Shown piece after piece: positions 33,554 to 42,266 of a stretch of DNA of 64,000 nucleotides. Origin of the DNA: Actinomadura latina NBRC 106108 (GTDB taxonomy: Bacteria; Actinomycetota; Actinomycetes; Streptosporangiales; Streptosporangiaceae). Position 1 is the first letter of the stretch. Each line of letters opens with the position of its first letter. The position numbers and the translations under genes are program-made. The stretch spans positions 1 to 64,000 of the forward strand of contig NZ_BCQS01000027.1 of the NCBI RefSeq assembly GCF_001552195.1, written 5' to 3'. The notes below the pieces were generated by a model. The model did no database searches. It was not told the origin of the DNA and saw only the letters and a program-made list of their open reading frames with translations.

Positions 33554-34219
33554 TCACCAGCCTCGTTCGCGCCATTCCGGCAGGGACGGGCGCTCGCGGC
33601 CGAGCGTCGAGTCCTTGCCGTGGCCGGGGTAGAACCAGGTGGCGTCGGGGAGTCGGTCGAAGACGCGTTCCTCGACGTCCGCGAGGAGCTGCTTGAAGCG
33701 GGCCGTGTCGCCCCAGGTGTTGCCGACGCCGCCGGGGAAGAGGCTGTCGCCGGTGAACAGGTGCGGGCGGTCCGCCAGCTCGCCGCCGGCGTCGTACAGC
33801 AGCGCGATCGAGCCGGGCGTGTGGCCGCGCAGGTGGACGACCTCGAGGGACACCTGCCCGAAGCGGACGGTGTCGCCGTGCTCGACGGGCTCGGCGACCG
33901 GCTCGGGCAGCGGCTCGGCGTCGCGGGGATGGGCGGCGACGGGGGCGCCGGTGGCGCGCACCACCTCGCTCAGCGCCATCCAGTGGTCCTGGTGGCGGTG
34001 CGTGGTGACGATGCGCGTCAGGGGACCGTCGCCGATCAGCTCCAGCAGCCGGGACGCCTCGTTGGCCGCGTCGATGAGCAGCCGCTCGCCCGTCGCGGTG
34101 CAGCGCAGGATGTAGGCGTTGTTGTCGTACGGGCCGACGCTCACCTTCGTGACCGACAGCCCGGGCAGCTCCCGGACGTCGGGGCGCCCGCCGGTCTCGA
34201 CGTTCCCGGTGTAGGTCAT
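33554..34219 (-). CDS. MBL hydrolase (glyoxalase II-like)
   Basis: 221-aa cytoplasmic metallo-beta-lactamase-fold hydrolase. The metal motif THRHQDHWMA is near residues 73-82. HLRGHTPGSIAL supplies the next histidine, FTGDSLFPGGVGN the Asp, and YPGHGKDSTLG the last histidine. These glyoxalase-II-like proteins hydrolyse thioesters. GAGGAC sits just before ATG 34219, and the longer frame (to 34249) has no reason to be used. It is followed by the small ATPase gene and divergent from the membrane-protein gene at 34320. Confidence 0.87.
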   Translation of the reverse strand: MTYTGNVETGGRPDVRELPGLSVTKVSVGPYDNNAYILRCTATGERLLIDAANEASRLLELIGDGPLTRIVTTHRHQDHWMALSEVVRATGAPVAAHPRDAEPLPEPVAEPVEHGDTVRFGQVSLEVVHLRGHTPGSIALLYDAGGELADRPHLFTGDSLFPGGVGNTWGDTARFKQLLADVEERVFDRLPDATWFYPGHGKDSTLGRERPSLPEWRERGW

Positions 34220-34319
34220 GGGTCCTCCCCGTCGTAGTGCGGAGACCATCTTCCATCATCGCGCGGCCCGGGGCGGGCAGGTCCCGCCAGGAGAATGAGT
34301 CGCCAGACGCAGCCGAAGC

Positions 34320-34895
34320 GTGCGCTTACGGACGGAAAATCCCGTCTTGCCACTGCAGCATGGGAACTGGAAGATCAGGTTCGACCGTGAGGACGGTGAA
34401 GCGTTGGTAACCGCATTCCGTCCCGGACCGGACAGGGAGAAGCCGGAGGACCTCCTCGGGCACGCCTGCACACTGGTCCGGCTTTGCGGCCGGGACTCCG
34501 CCATCGCCGCGGTGTTCCTCGCCCTCGTCCTGGCCGGGACCGTCTCCCGGCTCGCGGCCGGCCTGCCCGGCCTCCCCGCGCTGGTGCTGCTGCCGGTGCC
34601 GGCCGGGTCGTTCGCGATCTCGGCCGGCTACGCGGTCCGGTCGCGCCGCACGCTGCTGTCGGTGCTCGGCGAGGTTCGCGGCCGGACCGGCTCGCCCCTC
34701 GACCCGGGCGTGCCGTGGACGCCGTTCGCGTCCGCGGCCGCGCTGGACGACCGGGTCCGCGACGTGGAGCTGCGCCGGCTGCTGTCGGCGGCGCACCGCT
34801 GCGGCGAGCTGTCCTCGCAGGCCGTCGCGTGGGCGGTGGCGACCTCGGTGCTGTTCCTCTTCTGGACGCTGGCGGCGGCGATGGCGGGAGGGTGA
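34320..34895 (+). CDS. Small membrane protein before STAND regulator
   Basis: 191-aa protein of unknown family. An N-terminal ~55 residues of mixed charge precede two adjacent hydrophobic segments (SAIAAVFLALVLAGTV and LPALVLLPVPAGSFAISAGYAV). A cytoplasmic loop of about 60 residues and a last segment, AVAWAVATSVLFLFWTLAAAM, follow. The start GTG 34320 is the best available but lacks a clear ribosome site. Its stop overlaps the GTG codon at 34892 and lies 5 bases from the TTG start of the giant regulator, so the two are coupled; it may be a membrane sensor or anchor for it. Confidence 0.65.
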   Translation: MRLRTENPVLPLQHGNWKIRFDREDGEALVTAFRPGPDREKPEDLLGHACTLVRLCGRDSAIAAVFLALVLAGTVSRLAAGLPGLPALVLLPVPAGSFAISAGYAVRSRRTLLSVLGEVRGRTGSPLDPGVPWTPFASAAALDDRVRDVELRRLLSAAHRCGELSSQAVAWAVATSVLFLFWTLAAAMAGG

Positions 34896-34900
34896 CCGGA

Positions 34901-37900
34901 TTGATCGACCCCGTGCGGACCGACCACGTGCCCGAGGTGCGGCCGGGCAGCTTCTGGGACCGGCTCGACCCCACCGACCGGCAGGCCCTGCGCGCCATGG
35001 GCCGGCGCACCGACATCCCGCCCGGCGGGATGCTGTGCCACCAGGGGTCGGTCGCGCCCGCCGTGTTCGTGGTGTTCAAGGCGTCGCCGCGCGCGGCGAG
35101 CAACGCGGTGGCGAAGGAGTTCGTCGACTCCAGCGACGGGGACGAGTCGATCATCGATCTGTTCGGGGCCGGGGACCTGGTCGGCTTCCTCGGCCCGTGG
35201 GGGCATCCGCAGCGCGGCACCGTCGCCGCGCTCGACCACGTCGCGGCGCTGCGCGTGGACCGTGGCACGTTCCGCAGCCTGCTGGCGGCGAGCCCGCGGG
35301 TCGCCGAGGCGATGATGCACGCGATCTCCGAGAGCGTCACGTTCGGCGGCCGCCGGCACGCGGTGCGGGCGGCCGACCATCCGCAGCGGCTCGCCTACCA
35401 CCTGCTGGAGCTGGCGTACCGGTTCGGCGAGCCGGGCACCGGGGACGAGACGCGCATCCCGCTGAAGCTGAGCCAGGCCGAGCTCGCGAACTGGGCGGGG
35501 ATCTCCCGCGAGACGCTGGTGCGGTGGTTCCGGTCGTGGCGGGCCAAGGGCATCCTGCACCAGCGGCCCCGGCCGCTGACCGTGCTGGACGTCGAGCGGC
35601 TGCGCCGCGCCGCGAGCCCCTGGGGGGACGAGTGGCCCGCCACCGGTGCCGAGCCCGCCCGCCGGGACGGGTCCGCGGCCCGGCCCGCGGGGGACGCCGC
35701 GATCGCGGCGCGCGAGCCGGTGCGCCTCGGGCCGCCCGGCGGCCGCCCGCCGGTGGCGCGGCTGCCCGCCGACAACCCGTTCTTCGCCGGCCGCGCGGTG
35801 AGCCTCAGCAAGCTGGACCTGCTGGTCGGCCAGTCCGTGTGGCCGCGTGCGGTGGTCGTCCAGGGCATGGCCGGGGTCGGCAAGACGACACTGGCGCTGC
35901 ACTGGGCGCACCGCGTCGCCGACCGGTTCCCCGACGGCGTCCTGTTCGCGGACCTGCGCGGCACGACCCGCAGCCCGGTCACCCCGGCGGAGGCCATGGG
36001 GCAGGTGCTGCGCGCGGCGGGCGTGCCCGGCGACCAGCTCCCGCGCACCGAGGACGAGCTGGCGGCGCAGTGCCGGTCGCTGCTGGGCGACCGCCGGATG
36101 CTGCTGATCCTCGACAACGCCGTGCGGCCCGAGCAGGTCAGGCCGCTGGTGGCGGCGGTCGCGTCCGGGCTGGTGGTCGTGACGAGCCGGCGGCGGCTGC
36201 CCGCGCCGCTCGAAGGCGCCGACGTCCGGACGCTGGAGCTGCGGGAGATGGCGACGCAGGAGGCCGTCGACCTCATCGCGAACGTCCTCGGGCCGGGGGA
36301 CGCCCGCGTGCGGGACGAGGAGAAGGCCATCGTGCGGCTCGCCCGCGAGTGCGGTCACCTGCCGCTGGCGCTCGGCGTCATCGCGGGCCGGCTGGCCGAG
36401 AACCCGGCCGAGTCGATCGCCGGGACCGTCCGGGAACTGGCCGCCCGGGACGCGCCCGCCGCCCCGGCGCCCGGGGCGTCCGCGCCGGGGCTGAGCGCCG
36501 TCGTCGACCCGACGTTCGACATCGCCTACCGGAGCCTGCGCCGCGACCAGCGGGAGGCGTTCCGCAGGGTCGGGCTCGTCGCGGGCCCCGACTTCACGCC
36601 CGCCGCCCTCGCCGCCCTCCAGGACCGGACGGTGGACGAGGCGCGCGAGTGCCTGGAGGGACTGCGGCAGGCGTACCTGGTGCAGGACGTCGGCCCGGAC
36701 CGCTACCGCATGCACGACCTGCTGCGCGACTTCGCCCGCGAGCGCGGGCTCGGGGAGGACTCCGACGGCGAGCTCCAGGCGGCGCAGCGCCGCCTGCTGG
36801 CCGGCTACCTCGCCGCGGCCCGCGAGGCGGACGCCGCACTGCCCGGCCGGCCCCGTCCCACCGCCCATCGGGGCGAGGCGCGGGGCCGCCCGTCGGCGGC
36901 GGAGCGCGCGGCGGGCCTCGCCTGGTTCGAGGCGGAGCGGCGCAACCTGGTCGCCGCCGTCCACCAGGCCGCCCGGCTCGGCCTGCACCGCACCTGCTGG
37001 GAGCTCGCCGACGCGCTGTTCGACTTCCAGGAGTTCCGCCGCTACAGCGAGGACAACATCGCCGTCCAGCAGGCGGGCCTGCACGCCGCCCGCACCGAGG
37101 AGGACTGGGCGGCGGCGGCCGTGATGCTGCACAACCTCGCGGTGGCGCAGTTCGCGCTGGGCGGCTCCGTCCAGGCCATCGGCTACGGGGAGGACGCGCG
37201 GCGCGCGTTCCGGGCCGCCGACCCGCCCGACCGGTACGGGGAGGCGGTCACGCTCGCGACGCTCGCCGACGTCCACGTCGTGCTGGGCCGCTACCTGACG
37301 GCGATCGACCACGCGCGGCGCTCCCTGGAGATCCACGAGGGGCTGGGGGACGACGGGGGAGTGGCCAAGAGCCGCAGCACGCTGGCCCGCGCCCACCTGG
37401 GTCTCGGCGACTACGAGACGGCGCTGGAGCACGCGGCGGAGGCGCTCACCGTCCGGCGCCGGATCGAGGACCAGGCGGGCGTGGCCGAGACCCTGCTGAC
37501 CGTGGCCGGCGTCCACCGGCGCCAGGGGAACGTCCATGAGGCGGTGACGCACGCGCTGGAGGCACTGTCCATCAGGCAGGAACTCGCGGACATGCACGGC
37601 GCCGCCCAGGCGCTGACGGAACTCGCGCGGATGAACGCCGCGCTCGGCCTGCGGGACATGGCGCAGCAGGATGCCCAGCAGGCGCTCGGCATGTACCGGG
37701 CCCTGGGCGGACGCCACGGGGAGGCGCGCGCGCTGACCACGCTCGGGATGCTGATGTGCGAGGCGACGAAGTTCGCCGAGGCGTTCACCTACTGCGGGGA
37801 GGCGCTCCGGCTGCACCGCGACACCAGCGACCGGCACGGCGAGTCGGAGACGCTCGCGCAGATCGGGATCGTCCACTGGCGGCTCGGCCGGCACCGGGAG

Positions 37901-38692
37901 GCGCGCGAGCACCTGCTGCGGGCGCTGGAGATCCGCCGGGAGATCGGGGACCAGCACGGCGAGGCCCACGACCTGGAGCACCTGTCGGTCGTGATGCGCC
38001 GCCTCGGCCGCCCGCAGGAGGCGTTCGTCCTCGGCCTGGAGGCCCTCGACCTGTGGAGCCGGCTCGGCGCGCGCAGCGGCATGGCCGGGACGCTCGGCAG
38101 CCTCGCCCGCACCTACTCCTGGCTCGGCCTGCCCGTGGAGGCCGAGCGCGCGGCCCGGCAGGCGCTGCACCTGCGCAGGTCGGGCGGCGACTGGTACGGG
38201 CTCGGCGTCGGCCTGGACACCCTCGCCGCCGTGCTGCGCCGCGCCGGCCGCCCCGAGGAGGCGCTCGCGCAGGAGCTGGAGGCGCTGGGCTACCTCGGCG
38301 ACGTCGGCGACCGGCACAGCGAGGCCACCGGCCTGGTCCACCTCGCCGCCATCCACCTCGACCTCGGCCGCGCCGGCGACGCCCTGGAGACCGGGCGGCG
38401 GGCCCTCGACCTGGCCGCCGAGCTGGGCGCCGCCCGCGAGCAGGCGCACGCGCTGCACACGATGGCCCGCGCGTCCCAGCTGCTCGGCGAGCACGCCCGC
38501 GCGGTCGAGCACGTCGACGCCGAGATCGCCATCCGCCGCGACATGGACGACCGGCGGGGGCTCCGGCAGGCCCTGGAGCTGCTGGGCGAGTCGCACCTCG
38601 CGCTGGGCGCCCGGGCCGCGGCGGCGGACTGCGTCCGGCGCGTCCGCGCCCTCGACAACCTGCTCGAATCCGAAAGATCACTCGACATGTGA
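34901..38692 (+). CDS. Crp/Fnr-NB-ARC-TPR STAND regulator
   Basis: 1263-aa fusion. Residues ~1-150 form a Crp/Fnr-type sensor domain (FWDRLDPTDRQALR, SIIDLFGAGDLVGFLG). A Crp winged helix follows at ~185-222 (LSQAELANWAGISRETLVRWFRSW). Then comes an NB-ARC NTPase with Walker A GMAGVGKTT 322-330, Walker B LLILDNAV ~401, sensor VVVTSRRR, a GxP-like LPLALGV ~487 and the MHD motif at 604-606. About thirteen 40-residue TPR units complete it. The AfsR/SARP-type layout is kept but its BTAD domain is replaced by Crp. The cAMP-contacting Glu of Crp (GE) is Phe here (GF), so cAMP is unlikely. TTG 34901 follows GGGAGG by 9 bases; GTG 34892 is an alternative but adjoins it. Confidence 0.9.
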   Translation: MIDPVRTDHVPEVRPGSFWDRLDPTDRQALRAMGRRTDIPPGGMLCHQGSVAPAVFVVFKASPRAASNAVAKEFVDSSDGDESIIDLFGAGDLVGFLGPWGHPQRGTVAALDHVAALRVDRGTFRSLLAASPRVAEAMMHAISESVTFGGRRHAVRAADHPQRLAYHLLELAYRFGEPGTGDETRIPLKLSQAELANWAGISRETLVRWFRSWRAKGILHQRPRPLTVLDVERLRRAASPWGDEWPATGAEPARRDGSAARPAGDAAIAAREPVRLGPPGGRPPVARLPADNPFFAGRAVSLSKLDLLVGQSVWPRAVVVQGMAGVGKTTLALHWAHRVADRFPDGVLFADLRGTTRSPVTPAEAMGQVLRAAGVPGDQLPRTEDELAAQCRSLLGDRRMLLILDNAVRPEQVRPLVAAVASGLVVVTSRRRLPAPLEGADVRTLELREMATQEAVDLIANVLGPGDARVRDEEKAIVRLARECGHLPLALGVIAGRLAENPAESIAGTVRELAARDAPAAPAPGASAPGLSAVVDPTFDIAYRSLRRDQREAFRRVGLVAGPDFTPAALAALQDRTVDEARECLEGLRQAYLVQDVGPDRYRMHDLLRDFARERGLGEDSDGELQAAQRRLLAGYLAAAREADAALPGRPRPTAHRGEARGRPSAAERAAGLAWFEAERRNLVAAVHQAARLGLHRTCWELADALFDFQEFRRYSEDNIAVQQAGLHAARTEEDWAAAAVMLHNLAVAQFALGGSVQAIGYGEDARRAFRAADPPDRYGEAVTLATLADVHVVLGRYLTAIDHARRSLEIHEGLGDDGGVAKSRSTLARAHLGLGDYETALEHAAEALTVRRRIEDQAGVAETLLTVAGVHRRQGNVHEAVTHALEALSIRQELADMHGAAQALTELARMNAALGLRDMAQQDAQQALGMYRALGGRHGEARALTTLGMLMCEATKFAEAFTYCGEALRLHRDTSDRHGESETLAQIGIVHWRLGRHREAREHLLRALEIRREIGDQHGEAHDLEHLSVVMRRLGRPQEAFVLGLEALDLWSRLGARSGMAGTLGSLARTYSWLGLPVEAERAARQALHLRRSGGDWYGLGVGLDTLAAVLRRAGRPEEALAQELEALGYLGDVGDRHSEATGLVHLAAIHLDLGRAGDALETGRRALDLAAELGAAREQAHALHTMARASQLLGEHARAVEHVDAEIAIRRDMDDRRGLRQALELLGESHLALGARAAAADCVRRVRALDNLLESERSLDM

Positions 38693-38820
38693 CGGACGGC
38701 GTTCGCGGGCGGGGCCGGAGGACGGGTTGTCCATCGGCGCGGCGCCGCGTTCACTGGACGATGACACCGTGATCATGAGGCTCGCGGCCCCGGCCCGGCC
38801 GGGTCCGGTGAGGAGGCCGG

Positions 38821-39513
38821 ATGGAGACCACCCGGTTCTGGGACGCGCTGGACCCGCGCACCCGGGAGGCGCTGCGCGGGGCCGGCGCCCCGGTGGTGAT
38901 CCGGCCGGGGGCGTTCCTGATGCGCGAGCACACCCGCGCGTCCCAGGTCTTCGTGCTGCGCGCCGGCGCCGTGAAGGTCTGGGTGGACCGGGACGGCGAG
39001 ATCGCCATCCTGGACGTTCTCGGGCCGGGCGACCTGGTGGGCGAGGTGGAGGCGGCCGACGGCGGGATCCGGCACGCCAACGTCGAGGCGCTGACCCGGG
39101 TGGAGGCGCTGGTGCTGCCCGCCGCCCGGTTCCGCGGCGTCCTCGACGCCCATCCCGGGTCGGGGTGGGCCGTCGCCGCCGTCCTCGCCGAGCGGCTGCG
39201 CGACTCCAACGACCTGCGCGTCGCCCATTTCCCCGACGACCCCGAGCACCGTCTGGCCTCCCGGCTCCTGCGCCTCGCCGAGCGTTTCGGCACACCGGTC
39301 AAGGAGGAGCGGCCGGGCGGCGCGACGGAGGAGGGCGTGCACGTCCGGGTCCCGATCTCGCAGCAGGACCTCGGCCGCTGGACCGGGATGGGGCGCCGGA
39401 AGGTCGCGCAGATCCTCGCGGCCGAGCCGCTGCGCGACAGCGTGTCCGTCACGCGCAACGCGATCGTCGTCCGCTCCGCCGACGCGCTGCGCCGGCTCGC
39501 CGGGGACGACTGA
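38821..39513 (+). CDS. Crp/Fnr family regulator
   Basis: 230-aa stand-alone Crp/Fnr-type transcription factor. The cyclic-nucleotide-binding-like domain covers ~20-140, with GDLVGEVEAADGGIRHANVEAL keeping the GE but with His where Crp has Ser/Thr after Arg. A winged helix is near 180-205 (ISQQDLGRWTGMGRRKVAQIL). Its opening FWDALDPRTREALRGAG closely parallels that of the giant regulator upstream, so the two sensor domains are paralogues. GAGGAGG lies just before ATG 38821. An open stretch of 128 bp separates it from the giant gene. Confidence 0.9.
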   Translation: METTRFWDALDPRTREALRGAGAPVVIRPGAFLMREHTRASQVFVLRAGAVKVWVDRDGEIAILDVLGPGDLVGEVEAADGGIRHANVEALTRVEALVLPAARFRGVLDAHPGSGWAVAAVLAERLRDSNDLRVAHFPDDPEHRLASRLLRLAERFGTPVKEERPGGATEEGVHVRVPISQQDLGRWTGMGRRKVAQILAAEPLRDSVSVTRNAIVVRSADALRRLAGDD

Positions 39514-39519
39514 CCCGGC

Positions 39520-40266
39520 CTAGAACCCGGCGGGGCGGTGCGGCCAGGGCGGCGGGACCGGGAGCGGGCCCTCCGGGCGGACGTGCACGCCCGCGCCGTC
39601 CGTGCGGCCGCTCAGCCAGCCGAGCAGCGCCCGTCCAGAGCCGGACGCCTCGGGGCCGCCCGGCGTCCGGCCGAGGTCGGCGGCCTTGCCGTAGTCGGTC
39701 GCGGTGATCCGGTATCCGGCGAGCCCGCCGCGCTGCTCGGCCGGCAGCGCCGCCATGTCCGCGAGCGTCGCGGCCGACGACCACCGGACATACGACTCCG
39801 GCCAGTCGGCCGGCCCGTACCCGGCGGCGAGGTCGACGTGGTGCGCCTCCACCTCGTTCCACCGGCGGAACACCGTGTACCAGGCGGGGTGCGGCCAGCC
39901 CCCCATCGCCTTCACCGGAGCGTTCCAGGCGTCCTCGGGCAGCGTGCGGGCCTGCTCGGCGAACCGCGCGGCGGTGGCGCGGACGTCCGCGACCAGCGCG
40001 CCGGCGTCGCGCCCGGCGCCCGCGTCGAGGTCGGCGTTGCGCCGGTCCAGGCTCGGGTACTGCGGGATCTCCACCCCGGTCCGGGCCCCTTCGAGCAGGT
40101 TCCAGAGGGAGTCGGCGTTGCGGGCGATATGGGTGGCGACATGCCCGCGGCTCCATCCCGGCAGCGCGGACGGACCGCGCAGATCCTGCTCGGTGAGCTT
40201 GCCCAGCGTCCCGATGATCCGCTCCGTGCCCGCGTCCAGCTCGCCGATCACGTCCCGCCAGTCCAT
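39520..40266 (-). CDS. Mycothiol-dependent isomerase family protein
   Basis: 248-aa DinB-like enzyme of the mycothiol-dependent maleylpyruvate isomerase family. The metal-binding pattern is LPGWSRGHVATHIARNADSLWNLLEG, with a His pair about residues 41-45, and RRWNEVEAHHVDLAAGY about 140. The four-helix fold ends with a Pro-rich tail (GPLPVPPPWPHRP). The family uses mycothiol as thiol cofactor; substrates vary and the true one is unknown. It is convergent with the Crp/Fnr gene and divergent from the zinc-ribbon/MBL gene. Confidence 0.88.
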   Translation of the reverse strand: MDWRDVIGELDAGTERIIGTLGKLTEQDLRGPSALPGWSRGHVATHIARNADSLWNLLEGARTGVEIPQYPSLDRRNADLDAGAGRDAGALVADVRATAARFAEQARTLPEDAWNAPVKAMGGWPHPAWYTVFRRWNEVEAHHVDLAAGYGPADWPESYVRWSSAATLADMAALPAEQRGGLAGYRITATDYGKAADLGRTPGGPEASGSGRALLGWLSGRTDGAGVHVRPEGPLPVPPPWPHRPAGF

Positions 40267-40336
40267 GGCCCCTCCTCAACCGAAAAAGAGCCTCCATCCT
40301 GTCGCACCCGCCGGTCCGGTGCCAGACAATGTGATC

Positions 40337-41128
40337 ATGGATCTTCCGATCTGCGCGACCTGCGGCGTCCAATATGCCGGGCCGCGCCCCGACTGCCCCA
40401 TCTGCGAAGACGAGCGCCAGTACGTCGGCTGGGACGGCCAGCGATGGACGACCCTGCGGGAACTGCGGGCCGGTCACCGGGGCCGGATCGCCGAGGAGGG
40501 CCCGGACGTCGTCGGGATCGGCGCCGAGCCGTCCACCGCCATCGGGCAGCGTGCCCTGCTGCTGCGCGCCCCGTCCGGCAACGTCCTGTGGGACATGGTC
40601 ACGTACATCGACGACGACGTGATCCGGCAGGTCAACGACCTCGGCGGTGTCTCCGCGATCGCGATCAGCCACCCGCACTTCTACGGCTCGATGATCGAGT
40701 GGGCGCACGCGTTCGACGCGCCCGTCTACATCCACGAGGCCGACCGCCGGTGGGTGGCCCGCCCGGACGACGCGGTCGTCTTCTGGGAGGGCGACACCCG
40801 CGAACTCGCCGACGGGCTCACGCTGGTCAACGCGGGCGTCCACTTCGACGGCGGCCAGGTCCTGCACTGGCGCGACGCCCGCGCCCTGTTCTCCGGCGAC
40901 ATCCTGACGGTCGTCCAAGACCGCGACTGGGTGAGCTTCATGTACAGCTACCCGAACCACATCCCGGAACGCCCGCGCATCGTCCGCCGGGCCCTCCGGC
41001 TCCTGGAGCCCTACGACTTCGACCGCGTCTACGGCGCCTGGTGGAGGAAGATCGTCTACACCGACGGCAAGGACGCCGTCCGCCGCTCCGCCGACCGCTA
41101 CCTCACCTACGCCCTGGACGACGAGTGA
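40337..41128 (+). CDS. Zinc-ribbon and MBL-fold protein
   Basis: 263-aa protein. Residues ~5-30 hold two CxxC pairs (CATCGVQY, CPICEDERQ), a rubredoxin- or zinc-ribbon-like knuckle, followed by an MBL fold. The usual HxHxDH is degenerate: SHPHFYGSMIEW, where Asp-His become Tyr-Gly. Later parts include VNAGVHFDGGQVLHW and FSGDILTVV. It may bind one metal only, or use another reaction. ATG 40337 is used; GTG 40331 is in frame. Similar proteins are found near uvrA in other actinomycetes, but no reaction is established. Confidence 0.8.
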   Translation: MDLPICATCGVQYAGPRPDCPICEDERQYVGWDGQRWTTLRELRAGHRGRIAEEGPDVVGIGAEPSTAIGQRALLLRAPSGNVLWDMVTYIDDDVIRQVNDLGGVSAIAISHPHFYGSMIEWAHAFDAPVYIHEADRRWVARPDDAVVFWEGDTRELADGLTLVNAGVHFDGGQVLHWRDARALFSGDILTVVQDRDWVSFMYSYPNHIPERPRIVRRALRLLEPYDFDRVYGAWWRKIVYTDGKDAVRRSADRYLTYALDDE

Positions 41129-41536
41129 CTATCCGAGCGCCTCCGCAATGGCGCCCCGGTCCTGGTACTCGCGCCAGTGCACGATGCGCCCGTCCCGGGC
41201 CCGCAGCACCAGGACGAAGTTCGCCGAGCCCCGCCTCCCGGTGCCCGGCACGGTGGCCACCATTTCGTACTCGGCGACGATCACCTCCGGATCGGCCGTC
41301 GCGTGGACGACCACGTTCCGGAACTCCTCGAACTCGATCGGCAGGGCCTCGCGCCCCTCCCGCAGCCGCGCCGCGATCGCCGCGCGCCCTTCGGAGCGCC
41401 GCTCGTGCCCGGCCGGCGCGAACGGCATCTCGATCACGGCGTCCTCGGCGAGCATCTCCTCGTCCAGCCCGGCCGCACCGGCGAGGGCGTTGCGCTGGAA
41501 CCGGGCGAAGAGTTCCTGCGGTGTCGTCTCGGACAT
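41129..41536 (-). CDS. NTF2-like/SnoaL-like protein
   Basis: 135-aa protein with the NTF2-like cone fold, as shown by FARFQRNALAGAAGLDEEMLAEDAVIEMPFA, RSEGRAAIAARLREG and the closing strands VLRARDGRIVHWREYQD. Members bind or transform small hydrophobic molecules, or act as domains of unknown ligand. Its stop abuts the stop of the MBL gene. The start lies about 28 bp from the first of two TetR-type operator palindromes, so it is the probable target of the divergent regulator. Confidence 0.85.
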   Translation of the reverse strand: MSETTPQELFARFQRNALAGAAGLDEEMLAEDAVIEMPFAPAGHERRSEGRAAIAARLREGREALPIEFEEFRNVVVHATADPEVIVAEYEMVATVPGTGRRGSANFVLVLRARDGRIVHWREYQDRGAIAEALG

Positions 41537-41563
41537 GGGTCGTCCCTTCGGGGTCGGCTAACA

Positions 41564-41603
41564 TGAGTTGCGACTCACATTGGAAAATATGAGTCGCGAC
41601 TCA
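41564..41603. promoter_or_regulatory. Paired operators between NTF2-like and tetR
   Basis: Two 14-bp palindromes lie in the divergent region. TGAGTTGCGACTCA is at 41564-41577 (one mismatched pair) and TGAGTCGCGACTCA at 41590-41603 (perfect). Their starts are 26 bp apart. Such twin sites are typical of autoregulating TetR proteins. Confidence 0.78.
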
Positions 41604-41624
41604 CCTTTGTCAACGGACGGACGC

Positions 41625-42203
41625 ATGACACCGAGCAAGCCCCTGCGCGCGGACGCCCGCCGCAACCGCGCCCGCATCCTGGCCGCCGCCCAGGAGGTCT
41701 TCGCCGAGCGCGGCCCCTCCGCGTCCACCGAGGAGGTCGCCGCCCGCGCCGGCGTCGCGATCGGCACGGTCTTCCGCCACTTCCCGGCCAAGCGCGACCT
41801 GCTCGCCGCGATCATGAAGGACCTCCGGCAGCGCCTCGTCGACCGAGCGGAAGCCCTCACCTCGGACGGCGACCCGTCCACCGCGTTCTTCGACTACTTC
41901 ACGTACCTGGTCGAAAGCTCCGCCGAGATCGGCACCGTCGTGGGCCTCCTCGCCGAAGAGGGCACGTCCATCGAGCCCGGCGCGCAGATCATGGCCCTCG
42001 CCCAGACCTTCGGCGCCCTCCTGGACGCCGCTCAGCGAGCCGGGGCCGTCCGCCCCGACGCCCGCCTCGACGAGGTGATGGCGCTGGTGACGGCCACCGC
42101 CCACGGCGCCCTGGCCGGCTCCTGGTCCGAAGACCTCCGCCACAGGGCGCTGAGCCTCGTCCTGGACGCCCTCCGCCCCCGGAACCCGGCCCATGAGCTG
42201 TGA
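41625..42203 (+). CDS. TetR-family regulator
   Basis: 192-aa TetR-type repressor. The N-terminal helix-turn-helix is RARILAAAQEVFAERGPSASTEEVAARAGVAIGTVFRHFPAKRDLLAA. The C-terminal ligand-binding domain is all helical (FDYFTYLVESSAEIGTVVGLLAEEG). ATG 41625 was chosen because the earlier ATG 41589 and TTG 41568 are inside the operators. It is expected to repress the divergent NTF2-like gene and itself; the inducer is unknown. Confidence 0.88.
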   Translation: MTPSKPLRADARRNRARILAAAQEVFAERGPSASTEEVAARAGVAIGTVFRHFPAKRDLLAAIMKDLRQRLVDRAEALTSDGDPSTAFFDYFTYLVESSAEIGTVVGLLAEEGTSIEPGAQIMALAQTFGALLDAAQRAGAVRPDARLDEVMALVTATAHGALAGSWSEDLRHRALSLVLDALRPRNPAHEL

Positions 42204-42266
42204 ACTGACCGCCTTCATATGGGTCGGGCGGGGGTGGGGTGAGGTGTTGTGGTGGCGAGGGATGTT

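Noticed and set aside
34628..38596. 1322-codon minus-strand open frame
   Set aside because: It is antisense to the Crp-STAND gene, whose catalytic motifs are complete on the plus strand.
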